From: Sternotherus odoratus
Lineage: Eukaryota > Chordata > Testudines > Kinosternidae
DNA length: 64,000 nucleotides
Direction of reading: 5' to 3'
Assembly: GCA_032164245.1 (NCBI GenBank)
Contig: JAVMKO010000006.1
Location: 106,886,624-106,950,623, forward strand
The number at the start of each line of letters is the position of its first letter. The first letter of the stretch is position 1. The notes below the pieces were generated by a model. The model was given only the letters and a program-made list of their open reading frames with translations. It did no database searches and was not told where the DNA came from. The translations under genes and the position numbers were made by a program. Positions 19,682-30,764 of the stretch are shown piece by piece.

Positions 19682-22600
19682 TCATTGGGTACAAATATCG
19701 TTCCAGTTTCTGGCCGGATCAGCATGGAAATGAAGGGAGACTCGGGAGCCAGTGTTTGCCTCCCTTACCTGCACATAGAACAATTTCCGCATTGAGCTCT
19801 GGAAAACTGGGCTTGCTGTTCTGTTGTCCGTCTTTCCACCACTTGTTTCCTGGAAGCTTTTTTCTGAAACCCTTTGAATCACCTGGGAGAGATTGAAATT
19901 TCAATAACATTCAGGGAAGAAGTAAATAATCTCACCCTTCTTGTTTCTCTGAACTGGCTTCCTTTGTTGCTGGCCTCTGCCGCTTGTATCATGTCTGGTG
20001 TTTTAAAAAGAAAATTTGTCAGATAATCTGTCTTTAAACCACAGTGGATAGGCCAGCTGGTTTTGCTGTAGCCGAGGGTCCCCTCTAGGGTGAACCAGGA
20101 TCCGGGACATTAACATATGGAAGGGACATTAACATATCTTAACATTAACATATTAATATAAGGGACATTAACATATGGCCACATAAGAGTCCCTCCCAGC
20201 CCAGTTGTGCCCTTGGACAGCTGGTCTCCTAGAGAGAGAAGAAATAAGACCAGCTGGAGAGATGGGAGACGCACAGAGATCTGGACTCACTCCTCTTTGT
20301 CCACATCTTCCCTAAAGCGAGGTGCCCAGAGGTGGACCAGTGGAACAGTTACCTCCCGTGTCCTACAACCAGCGCTCCTGTTAACACACCCCACCCTGTT
20401 CCACAACGGCATCCTATTGTTGACTCATGTTCACTTTGTGATCCAGGATAACTCAAATCCCTTTCAGCAGCACAACCACCCCGCCGGTTTATAGCTGTGC
20501 ATTTGACGTTTCCTTCCTAAGTGCAGTACTTTGCACTGGTCTTTACTGACTTTCATCTTGTTAACTGAAGACCAATTCTCCAACTCACCACTGGGAATTC
20601 TAACCCTCTCCTTCAAAGTGCTGGCAACCCCTCCCCGCTTGGGGTCATCTTCAAATTGTATTAAGTGTGCTGTCCACTCCATTACCCAGGTCGTGGGAGG
20701 GAACGAGGGCTCACGCAGAGCCCCTGACATGGACGGGAGGGGGATGGGAAGGGGGCTTTCATGGAACTTGAAGGGGGGATGTTTCCAAACGGACATGTTT
20801 CACGCACTGCCAACACAAGGAGCAAAGTGCGGACATGTAAAACCAATTCAATTGCTGCGGTGGCTATTCATCGACATCACTTAGGTGGACTTAACTGTGC
20901 AGCGTAGACTTGCCCTGAGACACCCTGAGATGCACAGACAGAGGTGATGGGTGGAGACACCTGAGATGGCTCTTGGAGGAACGCGTTTCAATGTCACTTA
21001 CCTTGGTCAGTAACTCCAGTAGGTGCAAACCGTGAGATGTGGTGAACACTTCCACCAAGCTCTGAATCATCCAGGATCCACTCTTGGGGCTTCGATAGGA
21101 GACGTACCCTGGAAAACAGCAAGTAAGTCAGAGGATCACTTATGGGAGCCATTTCCTCTTCTCGTCATGCTGGGACGAGATGAAGGCAGCTGTGTTCTTT
21201 CCCTCTCCAATTTGCTTTCCTAGCAGCTTCCCCTTCATCAGCTCTTCGACCCCCAGCCCTACAAGTGTGTGTGGGGGGAGGGGTAGAAGCTATACGGGGA
21301 GGACACAGCAATGCTGGTTCCAGCCCACTGAGGATGATGCAGGTGGCCATTATGTGTGAGGACAGAAGGGAGACGGCAGTCAGAGGATTCCCCGTGTGCC
21401 CCTGGCAAGACTGGGTCACAAGGTGAACCCAGGTCCTAAGGACTTTTCAGAGAAAGGCAGAACGAAACCCAACGGCTGGAAGCTAGAACTGGACAAATCC
21501 AAACCCGAAAAAAGACACCGATTTCACCAGGGCGAGCGATTAATTAATCACTGGACCCAACTCCCCAGGGCAGTGGCGGGTTCTCTGTCTCTAGACAGCT
21601 TCAGAGCCAGAGGGAGGCCTCGCAGGAAGGTGGTTTTGTGCAACCCGATTTATTGGTCTCAGAGCAGGGGGAGGTGGGTGAAATTCTCCATCCTGTGCTA
21701 CAGGAGGTCAGGCTAGAGGGTGTGATGGTCCCTTCTGGCCATGAATGTCTAGGAACCTATCAGACCTGGCTTCCTTCTAGAGCCACGGAGGGTCGAGAAC
21801 TCCAGATGTCCCTCGGTGTCAGACTGGAGCTAACACCACGAGGTGCCGGCATCACAGACCAATAGATTATAACTGCAGAAGGGCCCACTGTGATAATCGA
21901 GTCTGACCTGCTGCATCACACAGGCCCCCAAATGTCCCCAAACGAATCCCTGTTTGAAGCAGGGCAGATCTGCTAGAAACACATCCCGGCCAGCGATGGC
22001 CAATCCACCACAGGACTTGCTCAGTGGTTCCAGCACTGAATTACACTCAGTTGTCCAGAATTTGACACCTGATTTCCAGTCTGAATTGGTCTAGCTGCAA
22101 CTCCCAGCCATTGGATCGAGCTAAATCTTTGTCTACCAGATTGAAGGACCCGTTGTCAAATTACTGTTCCCCGTGCCCGTAATTATAGATCGGTATCAAA
22201 CGCTGACTGTCCAGAACTCTGCCTCAACGAGGCTGTAAATGACCCTACACGCTTAGCAGCAGTCGGGTGAAATTTAAAGGGCAAGAACAGAACGCATCCT
22301 GACATTGGTGGCATGGGCTTTGCTGGGGGCCATGGGCGGAAAAAGCCAGTAACCGGAGAGGTTGGAGCAGAAAAGCAGAACAAGACGTTCATATTAAATC
22401 CCCTTTCTGGCCACAGGAATGTCAGTTTCAAATAGGGGTGGTTGAAAATGTTCTGCTGTCACTGTGTTTCCAAAGGAATGCAGGTTTTCTTCATACACAC
22501 AAATATTGTTTGCTACCCAAGGGAAGTTTGGGATTTTTTGTTGACAAACCAAAATAATTTGATTCGGCTATGCTGCTCTGCCATGCCTCTGGAACTCATA

Positions 22601-25600
22601 ATGCATTATTTGCATGTGCCCGCATTTTCCCTACAGGCTGTTCTCCCCAGGCAGACTACATCTCCCATGATGCACCATGGTCAGGGACTCCCATGATGCA
22701 CCTCTAAGAGAGGATACTGTGGTGGAGCATGGGAGGTGGAGTCCAGCCAGAGAACCCAGCCCATAGAGGAGACAACTGCAGCATTTCTGAATCAAAACAT
22801 TTCAATTTTCCATTTTGCAGATGGGGGGAAAAAACATCGTCCGACTGATTCTAGTTTCATATTTGAATGGGGGTGGGGGGCGAGTGTTCCCTGACAGCCA
22901 TCCCAGCACAGAAGTATCAGCGGGGATACACACAGCCGTGGCTATCGGGGACTGAGTGAGGAAAAGAAAGGGAACTCTGCTACCTGGAGCGGATGAATAG
23001 ACGAAGAGGCTGTCGCTGTGCGTCGGGATCAGCTTCATGACATCTTGGTTGTTATAATCAGAGCTAAACAAGAAAGATCTGGTGGCAGAAAAGTCTGTAC
23101 TGGAGTCCTTCACGACAACGCCTTTGTCTTCCTTATCTAAAGTAATGGGATCACAGACGTGCTGTCAGATAACGCATGTGCCCCCCTCCCCCCGTAGACT
23201 CCGCTTCCGCCTCTCGCAGAGGTGGAGTTCTGGAGTCGCGCTCGGGGATCGATTTATCACATCTACAGTAGATGTTATAAATCGATCCCGGATAGATCGA
23301 TCACCGCCCGCCGATCTGGCAGATAGTGACGACGTACGGGTGTTCCATATTTCTTTTGTTCGGTTGCAGCTTCGCTCTCTGCAAACAGTACGGATACGAG
23401 GAAACCGCCGGGGCACAGTGAGATTCTGAATAACCACAGTCACTGACTCTACCCAAACACCCGGGGCCTAGCTCCGGACCTACACTCATGGGTGGCTTTT
23501 CCCGCCATGGGGCTCCACTCACCAGGGAACTCTGCCAACCTGACAGTCGCCGACGTCTCTGAGACTCACCTCCCCGGCAGGCCTGGATCACAAACACCTT
23601 GGGTTTGCCCCGCAGCGCTTGGCAGGTCTCGTTGGTCATCTCTGCAAACAGCTCCTCCAGCTTCATTGTCTTCCCATCGGCACCAAGGACAGTGTCCCTG
23701 CCACCGTGAGCCATGAGGATGACGAAGCTGCAACTGATCGGGTCCTTTCTGGCATCTATTTCCTCTCGAAATGTCACCAGCTTCCTCTGAAAATCCTGCA
23801 ACCAAACACAGCGAGCTCCCTGGTGAGCTGAATGGGGGAATGTTCCCTCTCGGTTAGATAAATGGTGTAACATTTATGCAGCCTCCTACGGAGATAGCCT
23901 GGGCAGGTTACACACACACACAAAAACCTACGTGAAAGAACGCTATTAAGGTTGTGAAGTCAATCTCCTGACAGAATCACAGTTGCCTGTGAAACCTTAA
24001 TTTGGTCCTCTTGTGATCCATCCGTGCACTAAATGAGGCGGGAGTCTGTGGAAAAATAATATGGAATCTTGTTCTTAAAGCCTGTCAGAAGGTTGCCTTT
24101 TTGACCTGGGTCGTTTACCAAGATTCAGGGCTTTGCTGTGCCGTTTCCTACAGGAGAATTTGGGGATACGAGTCCAGGTCTATTCTTTGGTGAAATCTTG
24201 TTTATTCATAAAGAATGTGCACAGAGTCCTGTTTCCACGAATGCAGCAGAAACTAGCAGCAGCAGGGAGCTTCCTAGCTCAAAAATTCCCACGCCTGCCC
24301 CTCCAGTGGGTTCTGTGCCCAAGAAGCGCCGTCTCACTGCTTCCGCTCACGTTTCACCACAGCTATTCTAGGCTTTCTTCCAGCTGCAGATGCAACCGAT
24401 ACCCTAGCCCAGAGGTGGGAAAACTACGGCACCAGCCATTTTTATCCAGCCCGCGAGCTTTGGCACGGGGGCAGGGCCGGTAGCCCCACCCTCCTGGCCC
24501 CGGGTGCCAGGCGGTGCGTGGCAAGTCATGCGGCCCCACCCTCCCGGCCTGGACTGAGTGCCGCAAGCTGCGGGGCCCCATGATCCTGGCCCGAGGTGTG
24601 GGGTTGGCTGGGCAGAGCGCTGCAAGCCGCAGGGCCCCGCGCCTGGCTGACCACGTAAGCAAGTTGGGGGGGAGGCTTAGGTGGTGGGGGCCTGATGGTG
24701 GTGGTTAGGGAGGGGACAGTCAGGGAACAGAGAGTAGGGGGGCTAGATAGGGGGTGGGGACCTGGGACAGTTAGAGCAGGAGGGGGTCTCTGGAGGGGGC
24801 GATCAGGGGACAAGGAAGCGGGGGGGGTTAGATGGGTCAGGGTTCTGAGGGGACAGTCAGGGTGGGAAGTGGGAGGGGGTCGGATGGGGGCGGGGCCAGG
24901 CTGTTCCCTACTCAGCCCTCTGCAGAATTTTGAACCCCCGTGTGGCCCTCGGGCCAAAAACTTTGCCCACCCCTGCCCTAGCCCCTGGAGGTTTGCTCAG
25001 GCCTAGCTTGGTAGTCTCATCCAGACCACAGCCAGTTCAAACCCGACCCACGTCCCAGCATTTCAGATTGTTTTCACACCCTCCCTCTGGGCCATTCCCT
25101 CCAAACCTGCGTCAGCGCGGACACCTCATTCCTGGGGGCTGGGGCCTCCCATGCCGAGCCCAAAAGTCTCAGGTTGTTTTTAGACCTGATCCAAACTTGA
25201 CAATTGCACTCAGATCCTGTCAGGCCCTAGGCCTTGCAATGGCTATCAGGGAAATGGCATTAAACTCCCTGAGTCTGCTTTGCTCAGACTTGGCCATGGA
25301 GCCCAGTGCTTTGGGCGGTGGATTCTGTTGTTCCCTGCTGTCTCGCTACATACAGAGACTTAATTGCTCCATTCCTGGAGCCTGAAGGAGGTTGCTGGAC
25401 ACCTTTAGTAAGGTCAGTGTGTCTTCCCAATAAAGACCTGCCCGCTATATTAGCACTTTACAGCATAGCATGCGTGCATAGGCACTTTGCTGTGCAGCGG
25501 GGGACACAGTTACACATCAGGAAATTTGTGTTTGCTTTTTTTTAACCAAAAAAACCCTGGAAATTCTATACCAACCCCCACATTGTTATAGAACATTGCT

Positions 25601-26343
25601 CAGGGTGCAAAACCAAGCACTCAAAAGCTAGGAAATGCCAGAATTAAGGTTTTCAGTGCAACCTTAACGCAGCCCCTTTGTGTGTATGGCTCATGATACC
25701 ATCTTTAATGATATGATCAGATACTATTTTTTCCATAGGACTCTTGCATAGCACGGGCCAGAGAATTTTGTCCAGTGCTTCCTTCATCAAGCCTATAACT
25801 TCATATTGAGCGCGTTTAGAAAGAGAATCTAATCGTGATTTAAAGACACCATGTGAAGGCGAATCCACCACCTCCCTAGGTGAGTTGTCAGCTGGTGCAA
25901 GATAGAGCTGCCTTCAGGCTGCTCTAGTCTGGGCTGAGACTCGGGGAGCTTGGTTCTCAGAGGCTGCCTCTGGTGGCCGTGTGGAGCTCCTTTAGCTAGT
26001 GTCCCCTGAGTTGAAGGAGTGTTCTTCTCAGTAAGACACCGAGAGCTTGTGTTGATCCAAGTTTATTTACAAATGACGGGACACAGTATCTGGACTTTGC
26101 CATCTGCAATCAGCATTTAAGCCCAGTTTTTCCTTTGCACTGTCTCCCGTGAATTGAAGCCCTCTGCTCCGTACACAGCAAATTAAAGCTGCTTACCTCT
26201 GCCGATGGATCCTTAACTACCTCGTTCTCAAACCCTAAAGCTCTGAACATCTTCCCCAGTTCCTTGAGGTCCTTCTCCGCACCTGGCCGCTCTTTCATCA
26301 CGCAGAGGGTCAGGGCCAGCCGGGCTCCTGACATGTCATACAT
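19682..26343 (-). CDS. CASP14-like: Caspase-14-like cysteine protease
   Basis: Five minus-strand exons join in phase: 26197-26343, 23570-23795, 22984-23136, 21002-21108 and 19769-19882 (249 codons), and the last reads on to a stop at 19682 (277 codons). Exon 1 opens with MYDMSGARLALTL, very close to the mammalian caspase-14 start. Exon 2 has the catalytic His region SFVILMAHGG and the active-site pentapeptide QACRG. Exon 3 gives the interdomain linker and SDSLFVYSS. Exon 4 gives the small-subunit motif GYVSYRSPKSGSWMIQSLVE. Exon 5 resembles the caspase-14 C terminus (QSSMRKLFYVQ). Caspase-14 is about 242 residues and acts in cornifying epithelium. Exon 5 ends at a strong donor (CAG|GTAAGG) exactly where the mammalian protein ends, so a further exon is possible. 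Introns hold CR1, Harbinger and hAT insertions. Confidence 0.85.
20390..20720 (-). mobile_element. CR1/LINE-like fragment
   Basis: The plus strand reads 'cagtactttgcactggtctt', 'agaccaattctccaactcac' and 'caaagtgctggcaacccctc'. On the minus strand this codes KDQCKVLHLGRKRQMHSYK, the conserved C-terminal RT-linked motif of CR1-like LINEs. It sits in the intron between caspase exons 4 and 5. Confidence 0.65.
20876..20925. mobile_element. Harbinger-type terminal sequence (MITE relic)
   Basis: 'cacttaggtggacttaactg' and 'gcagcgtagacttgccctg' resemble the end motif (aggtcgactta ... gtgtagac) of the Harbinger copies near 14.17 kb and 29.41 kb. Confidence 0.5.
21640..21775 (+). mobile_element. CR1-related 3' tail
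   Basis: 'acaggaggtcaggctagagg' and 'gatggtcccttctggccatg' match the very common sauropsid tail of the form 'aggtcagactagatgatc ... ggtcccttctggcc'. Confidence 0.65.
21865..22170 (-). mobile_element. Old CR1/L3-type LINE fragment
   Basis: 'tgacctgctgcatcacacag', 'caatccaccacaggacttgc' and 'ctttgtctaccagattgaag' are recurrent phrases of degenerate CR1/L3 3' regions. No coding frame survives. Confidence 0.5.
23228..23345. mobile_element. Harbinger end with long hairpin
   Basis: The arm 'ggatcgatttatcacatcta' at about 23249 and its near-perfect complement ending 'ataaatcgatcc' at about 23288 form a 20-bp-arm palindrome. It is followed by 'gcccgccgatctggcagata' and 'gtgacgacgtacgg', the layout of a Harbinger terminal region. 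It lies in the intron between caspase exons 2 and 3. Confidence 0.6.
24410..24975. mobile_element. Non-autonomous hAT transposon with 8-bp target duplication
   Basis: The ends are inverted: CAGAGGTGGGAAAACT at the left and the complement of CAGGGGTGGGCAAAGT at the right. Both flanks carry the identical 8-bp CCCTAGCC (24402-24409 and 24976-24983), the target duplication size of hAT elements. The 566-bp interior is GC-rich and has no transposase. It sits in caspase intron 1. Confidence 0.88.
24984..25655. other. Intron sequence of the caspase gene, nothing recognised
   Basis: Continuation of caspase intron 1 between the hAT element and the CR1-related tail. Short open frames only, with no exon-like block. 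Confidence 0.35.
25660..25875 (-). mobile_element. CR1/SINE-type tail
   Basis: On the minus strand, 'agttataggcttgatgaagg', 'cactggacaaaattctctgg' and 'cccgtgctatgcaagagtcc' match the consensus region just upstream of the 'aggtcagactagatgatc' tail of CR1-related repeats. The 72-codon frame here is not a gene. Confidence 0.5.
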
Positions 26344-27780
26344 CTGCAGCAAGGAGCGAGGGCGTTAATCTGGGTGTCGTCACACACATTCTCCATGGAG
26401 CCTGAGCATCAGACCTCATGGGAACGAGAAGCAATTCATGAGCCTCTACAGGGAAACTGGAGCATGGAAGGTTGCTCTGACCGCACAGCTTGGCTCATTA
26501 GCATATGCTGCTCTCTGCCTCCCCCTGTGGGTGAATGGAGAAACGAAGGGGCTCTCTATCAGCAGGACTAATTTGCATACGTGCCCCAAGAGCACCTTAG
26601 AGTGCCCAAAACTGAATCAGCTGGACTTTCCCCATGTGCCGAGCTCACCAGTGGTGACAGATTTGCTGGGTCATTTCAGGAACAGGCAAGGGGGGTGGCT
26701 AAGTGGGAAAACATGGGGGTGAGGTATTGTCCAGAGGGGCACCCTATTCTGGAAGGTGGGGAGTCCAGATCGCAGCCATCTTCAAAATAAACACAGCTAG
26801 TGGAGCTTTTCTTGGGCTTGTGTTTAGACATATGTTTAAAAGTGGGGGGTTTCCAGGCTCTTGTAGGTGCCCCACCGGCCAGGGTGCCTGTAGAAACAGG
26901 GACAGTTCTCCAGTTGTAATCTACTGATGAGAGGTAGAGTCGGTGCCACGTGAGGAGGAGAACCCAGGTGGAGACAGATGCATGTTACTGACCATGAAGA
27001 TCCCCAGGTTTGAAAGATGACTTGAGCTGCTGTGGGGTTTCTGGTGCCAGCCAGGGATTTCAGAGGGTTACCCGGTTTATTAATTTATTGTACAGCTGAC
27101 TGAAAACCTGGGTCTGAATGAAGAGAACGTGCACGGGGTTAATCCAGTTGAACTAGCCCAGAGCAAGTCTCTGCGTCGGCGAGCTCTCACGTGGAAGTGA
27201 GCTAGGGATTCGCTTGGTTTGTTTCCTGTACTTCGAGAGATGTGGGTACGTGGGAACGTTCACAGAAGAGCAACAAACTGATCAGGGGCCCCTAGTTGTA
27301 GGACGGCTGCATCGAACCTGGGACCTTCCTCCCTGCCCCTCCGCTGGGGGACGGGCAGGGACAACACAGGTAACACAGCAGCTACACTAGCATTACAGTG
27401 GTGGAAGTAGGTCGACTTTGGCCATATGCCATGGGGCGGGAGTTGTGTAGCCCAGCATCCATGGGTAAGGACCTATGGATCATCTCAAACCTCACCCCCC
27501 TTCCCTTCCGAGACTCGGGTGCAGTTCCCCAACCAGCCTTTGCTAGCATAAACACAGCAGCCTAGCCATGCATATAAACAAAACCCTACCATAACAAACA
27601 CACCCACTGCATGCACAATTCTTCCCCTGGGGAAAGGGAGAGAGAGCAAGGCCCATGGGGCCGATGCGGTGGTCATACCGCCTCACGCACGCCTGGAAGG
27701 GGTCCAGACACCACAGAGATGAACCACAGGAACCTGACCAGAAGAGACCAGAAAGACAGCGACAATGGTTTTAGAGCCAC
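26344..27780. other. Sequence upstream of caspase exon 1, intron if the 27.8-kb exon is real
   Basis: No additional exon with matching phase was found. A possible Harbinger-type fragment ('gtggaagtaggtcgacttt') lies near 27400. The rest is unrecognised. Confidence 0.35.
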
Positions 27781-27784
27781 TTAC

Positions 27785-27979
27785 ATCAGTGGGCAGCAGC
27801 AGCTGAGTTGTCAGGATGGGAGGTTTGCCTTCCCCACTCCTGACTTGGGGTGCAGCATCTGCGGAAGGCTGCGCTCTGGTTTTGGAGACGAGGGAGAACA
27901 CGGCAGGAGAACGAGATGGGAGATTCAGCTTGTCTGGCATCTCCCGGATTGCTCTGATGGTGTCAAAATCCTGGAACAC
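27785..27979 (-). CDS. Candidate upstream (prodomain) exon of the caspase gene
   Basis: A 195-nt block with a good acceptor (tgcaaactcag|GTG) and a strong donor (GAT|GTAAGTG) is open in phase 0 at both ends (65 codons, VFQDFDTIRA ... LLLPTD). It would join in frame to the ATG at the first base of caspase exon 1. The amino acids show no death-fold motif that I recognise, and Pro/Ser-rich sequence follows the first 20 residues. It could be a real N-terminal extension, a 5' exon of another gene, or chance. Confidence 0.35.
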
Positions 27980-29400
27980 CTGAGTTTGCACCCGTGGGCA
28001 CCGTGGGGTGAGAAGAAAAGAGAGGTGCCAATTTCTCCCTCTCTTTTTGCCCCCAGGGCTCAAGGCTGGGGAGGTGGGTGGGAGGTGAGACATTGCTGGT
28101 AGTAAAATAAGGCCCATCCAGACCCCCGGGGCCCCTCTCCTTGCTCTGTTCACCCTCACCTGGGAGGATTGTGGCAGTTCACACCCCTTCGAGCTACACT
28201 CGTGTGGGTCACGCTTGTGATGTTTCCTTCCCAACCATTATAGCCCCCCCTGCCTTGCCCCCGTCTCCTCCATCCTCCAGTTGTGGAGTGATGGGGTGTG
28301 TACCTCGTCCTGGGCTAAACCATGAAGGAGTTAAAATGGAGGGAAGAGGGGGGGAATGTTTGTTTATTTTTTTCCCTGCTGAATATTTCGACAGAAATGG
28401 AAAGAGGTTAGTTTCAAATCAAAATGATTTGTGGAGAATTCCCCGCTAGGGGGCGCTGGCTCCGATCCAGCCCCAGGGAGGGGGATTCGCTGGCTCGGGG
28501 GACAGGGAATGGGACACGGGGCCTGTCTCCTCTAGGGGGGTGCCACAAGCCCAAACATTTCCATGTTTATAGTTTTCTTATCAAAGAGAGAGAGAAGACA
28601 GGCGTAGGGTGTGGACACTGGGGTCTTTTGGATAAAACCCCAAATTTTACTGGACACTATTTGACCATCCCTCCATTTAGACCCTATCAGGGACTCGCTA
28701 GTCGACTCCTGGAAATTGCCGGTTGGTTCCTAAATCCCTGTAGCCGATGGGGTGTGCACTGAAATCAGTTGATTAGTGGCTTAAAATGGATGGATTTATT
28801 TTCCATTTTTACCCACGGCCTCCCGCTGGGATCAAGGGCCTTCCCCCCTCTCCCTGCTGGATACGTCTGACACAAACCTCTGACGTCTTCTCACCGCCCT
28901 GTAGCCACTGATGCTCAGAACGGATTGCTCCCCAAGAAGCCATTTCGACTGGATCGATCCAAGGCAAATCGGTCCGTTTCCCCGCACAGCAACTCAGAAC
29001 CAGACAGCTGTTGAGGTGAGAGGGAGAGACAAGGGACGGGGGCGGGGGATTACTTGCATATATCAAAGGGGATACTTTCGGACACAGCTTTTAATGGGCC
29101 CGTGGAACAGCAGCTAACTGGGGTGAAGAGGAGCCCAGAGAAAGGAAAGGAAGGTTTGTTTGAAGACAAAGGCAATTGTTTTTCCATGATAAACCTGTGG
29201 AACTCATTGCCACAGGGTGACCTCAGGCTGGGAGTTGAGCAGGCTTCTAAATAGGACTGCCCATTTCCAGAAAGAATATCCCAAGTACTTCCCTCTCCTC
29301 TTTTGAACACCCTCTTCAAATCTTAGTACAATTTTGGCACCAGTGCCATCCTGTGCTGGTGAGTTCCACCGGCTGACGGAAAAGAATTTCTAGTCATCTG
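27980..29400. other. Intergenic or intronic sequence with LINE-like debris
   Basis: Mostly unrecognised. At about 29120-29230 the plus strand reads 'gataaacctgtggaactcat' and 'tgccacagggtgacctcagg', a phrase of degenerate CR1/L3 LINEs. Minus-strand 28870-28960 contains a short ATG-led block ending at GGCG|GTGAGA that could be an exon but joins in the wrong phase to the 27.8-kb exon. Confidence 0.35.
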
Positions 29401-29404
29401 TTTG

Positions 29405-29450
29405 AGGGCAAGTCTACACTACACAATTACATTGACTTAAGTTGTCACTC
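29405..29450. mobile_element. Harbinger-type terminal sequence
   Basis: 'gggcaagtctacactacaca' followed by 'attgacttaagttg' resembles the terminal repeat of the Harbinger copies elsewhere in the window. Confidence 0.45.
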
Positions 29451-29624
29451 CACCCCACATGCACCCACAGAGCCCAGACCCTGCTTAGAAATCTCTGTTC
29501 TGCTGCGCGGGTGTGTCCATTCACTCAGCCCTGCAAACAAACTGAAGAGAAAACCAAATGTATCCCTCCCAGCTGGGATATGGGGAGACTCTGAGCAATG
29601 ATGAATCTCAGTTTCTGGAAATAC

Positions 29625-29850
29625 TCTAACCACTAGACCCCCCCACTGCCCTCCCAGAGCGGGAGAGAACCCAGGAGTCCTGACTCCCAACCCTCCTGCT
29701 CTAACCCACCGGACCCCACTCCCTTCTGGTCGGGGAGAGAACCCAGGAGTCCTGGCTCCCAGCCCCCTCTGCTCTAACCACTAGACCCCACTCCCCTCCC
29801 AGAGCCGGAGAGAGAACCCAGGAGTCCTGGCTTCCAGTGCCCCTCCCCCC
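29625..29850 (-). repeat. Tandem MIR-like SINE heads (3 units)
   Basis: The phrase 'gagagaacccaggagtcctg', then 'gctctaacc[a/c]ctagacccc', recurs about every 70-80 bp. Reversed, it is the tRNA-like MIR head (ggggtctagtggttagagc ... ggactcctgggttctc). The same unit is tandemly arrayed at 36.7, 37.3, 59.3 and 61.2 kb. Confidence 0.75.
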
Positions 29851-30093
29851 TACACACACAGACCGGAACAGTAGCTGGCAGGGCAGGACAAGCTGGGGGA
29901 GGGAAGGGTTCAGGGCGGGGATGGGAGATAAAAGCAGAGAGATTCACCGGGTAATGTTTTACCCCGTGTCCGTGCAGCGCCGGGCGCTGGGATGGGCTCC
30001 GATCTCAGCGTGGGGGTGTCGGCTGTGCCCCCAGACGGCAGGTCCCCGGGGCCCCCCTGCGGGAGGTGGAGGGCTGGGAGCAGAGGCCGCTCG

Positions 30094-30106
30094 GTTTCAC
30101 TTTCGG
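30094..30106 (-). promoter_or_regulatory. ISRE-like motif
   Basis: The minus strand reads CCGAAAGTGAAAC, a close match to the interferon-stimulated response element core GAAANNGAAA. It lies upstream of the minus-strand caspase and SPRY exons, and a possible donor (GGG|GTAAAAC) follows about 130 bp downstream on that strand. A role as promoter element of an interferon-inducible minus-strand gene is inference. Confidence 0.35.
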
Positions 30107-30764
30107 CTTGGGGACAGGAAGCGGGTAGAGGGGGATGGGATGGGTGGGGGGGATGGGGCAGGGAGGGGGATGGGGTGGGAGAGGGGGGAGGGAGGGTGTG
30201 GATAGAGGGCGGATGGGGGACTAGGGTGTTCTGTGTAATGCCCGGAGTTAGACCAGGGAACCAGCTCTCTCTCTCTCTGGATCCCTGTGACGCTTCCTCG
30301 GCTCTGAACGCGGGCATGGCCGGGGTGAAAACAAGGTGTCTTCTGCCTTGGTCGCATGCGGCTCCTCAGCTGGTTCTGCTACACGGGGCCTGTGAGGTGC
30401 CGGGCGAGCGAGCGAGTGCTCAGTCTTTGCACGACACGCTGCGGGGCTGTCTGTGGGAGGCAGGATCATGGGGAAGCAGGGAGCTGTCACTCAGCGGAGA
30501 GTTTACTCCTGGCCTTCAACAAATAATTAAGTGGGGAAGCAGCACGAAGGACCAATGGACACAGACCCAGGTTTGGAATGGGGGACAGGTCTGCGGGGGA
30601 GGGAAGCTGCTATAAAAGTGAGGGGTCTGGCAGGGGACCCCGGGTCTCATCTTGTCAACATCGGAGCATCAATCCGGATCCTGCCCAGCTCCACCCCTCC
30701 CCCATCAAACTCACCTGGCCAGGGATGTTAGAGGGAGCAACTGGTTGGTATCAACAGCAAGACT

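Noticed and set aside
18965..19769. Direct splice from the last caspase exon to the 23-nt linker exon
   Set aside because: The caspase exon ends in phase 0 while the SPRY reading frame needs two bases carried over, so the direct join destroys the SPRY frame. I found no bridging exon.
19930..20010. A 59-nt block with acceptor and donor signals (MIQAAEASNKGS...)
   Set aside because: After caspase exon 4 (phase 0) it gives an immediate stop, and it cannot supply the phase needed by the SPRY exons.
24526..24957. Pro-rich 143-codon minus frame
   Set aside because: Lies entirely inside the hAT MITE and has no similarity to transposase.
28870..28960. Possible first exon (MASWGAIRSEHQWLQG) with donor GGTGAGA
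   Set aside because: Its phase does not fit the next candidate exon at 27.98 kb and no other acceptor was found.
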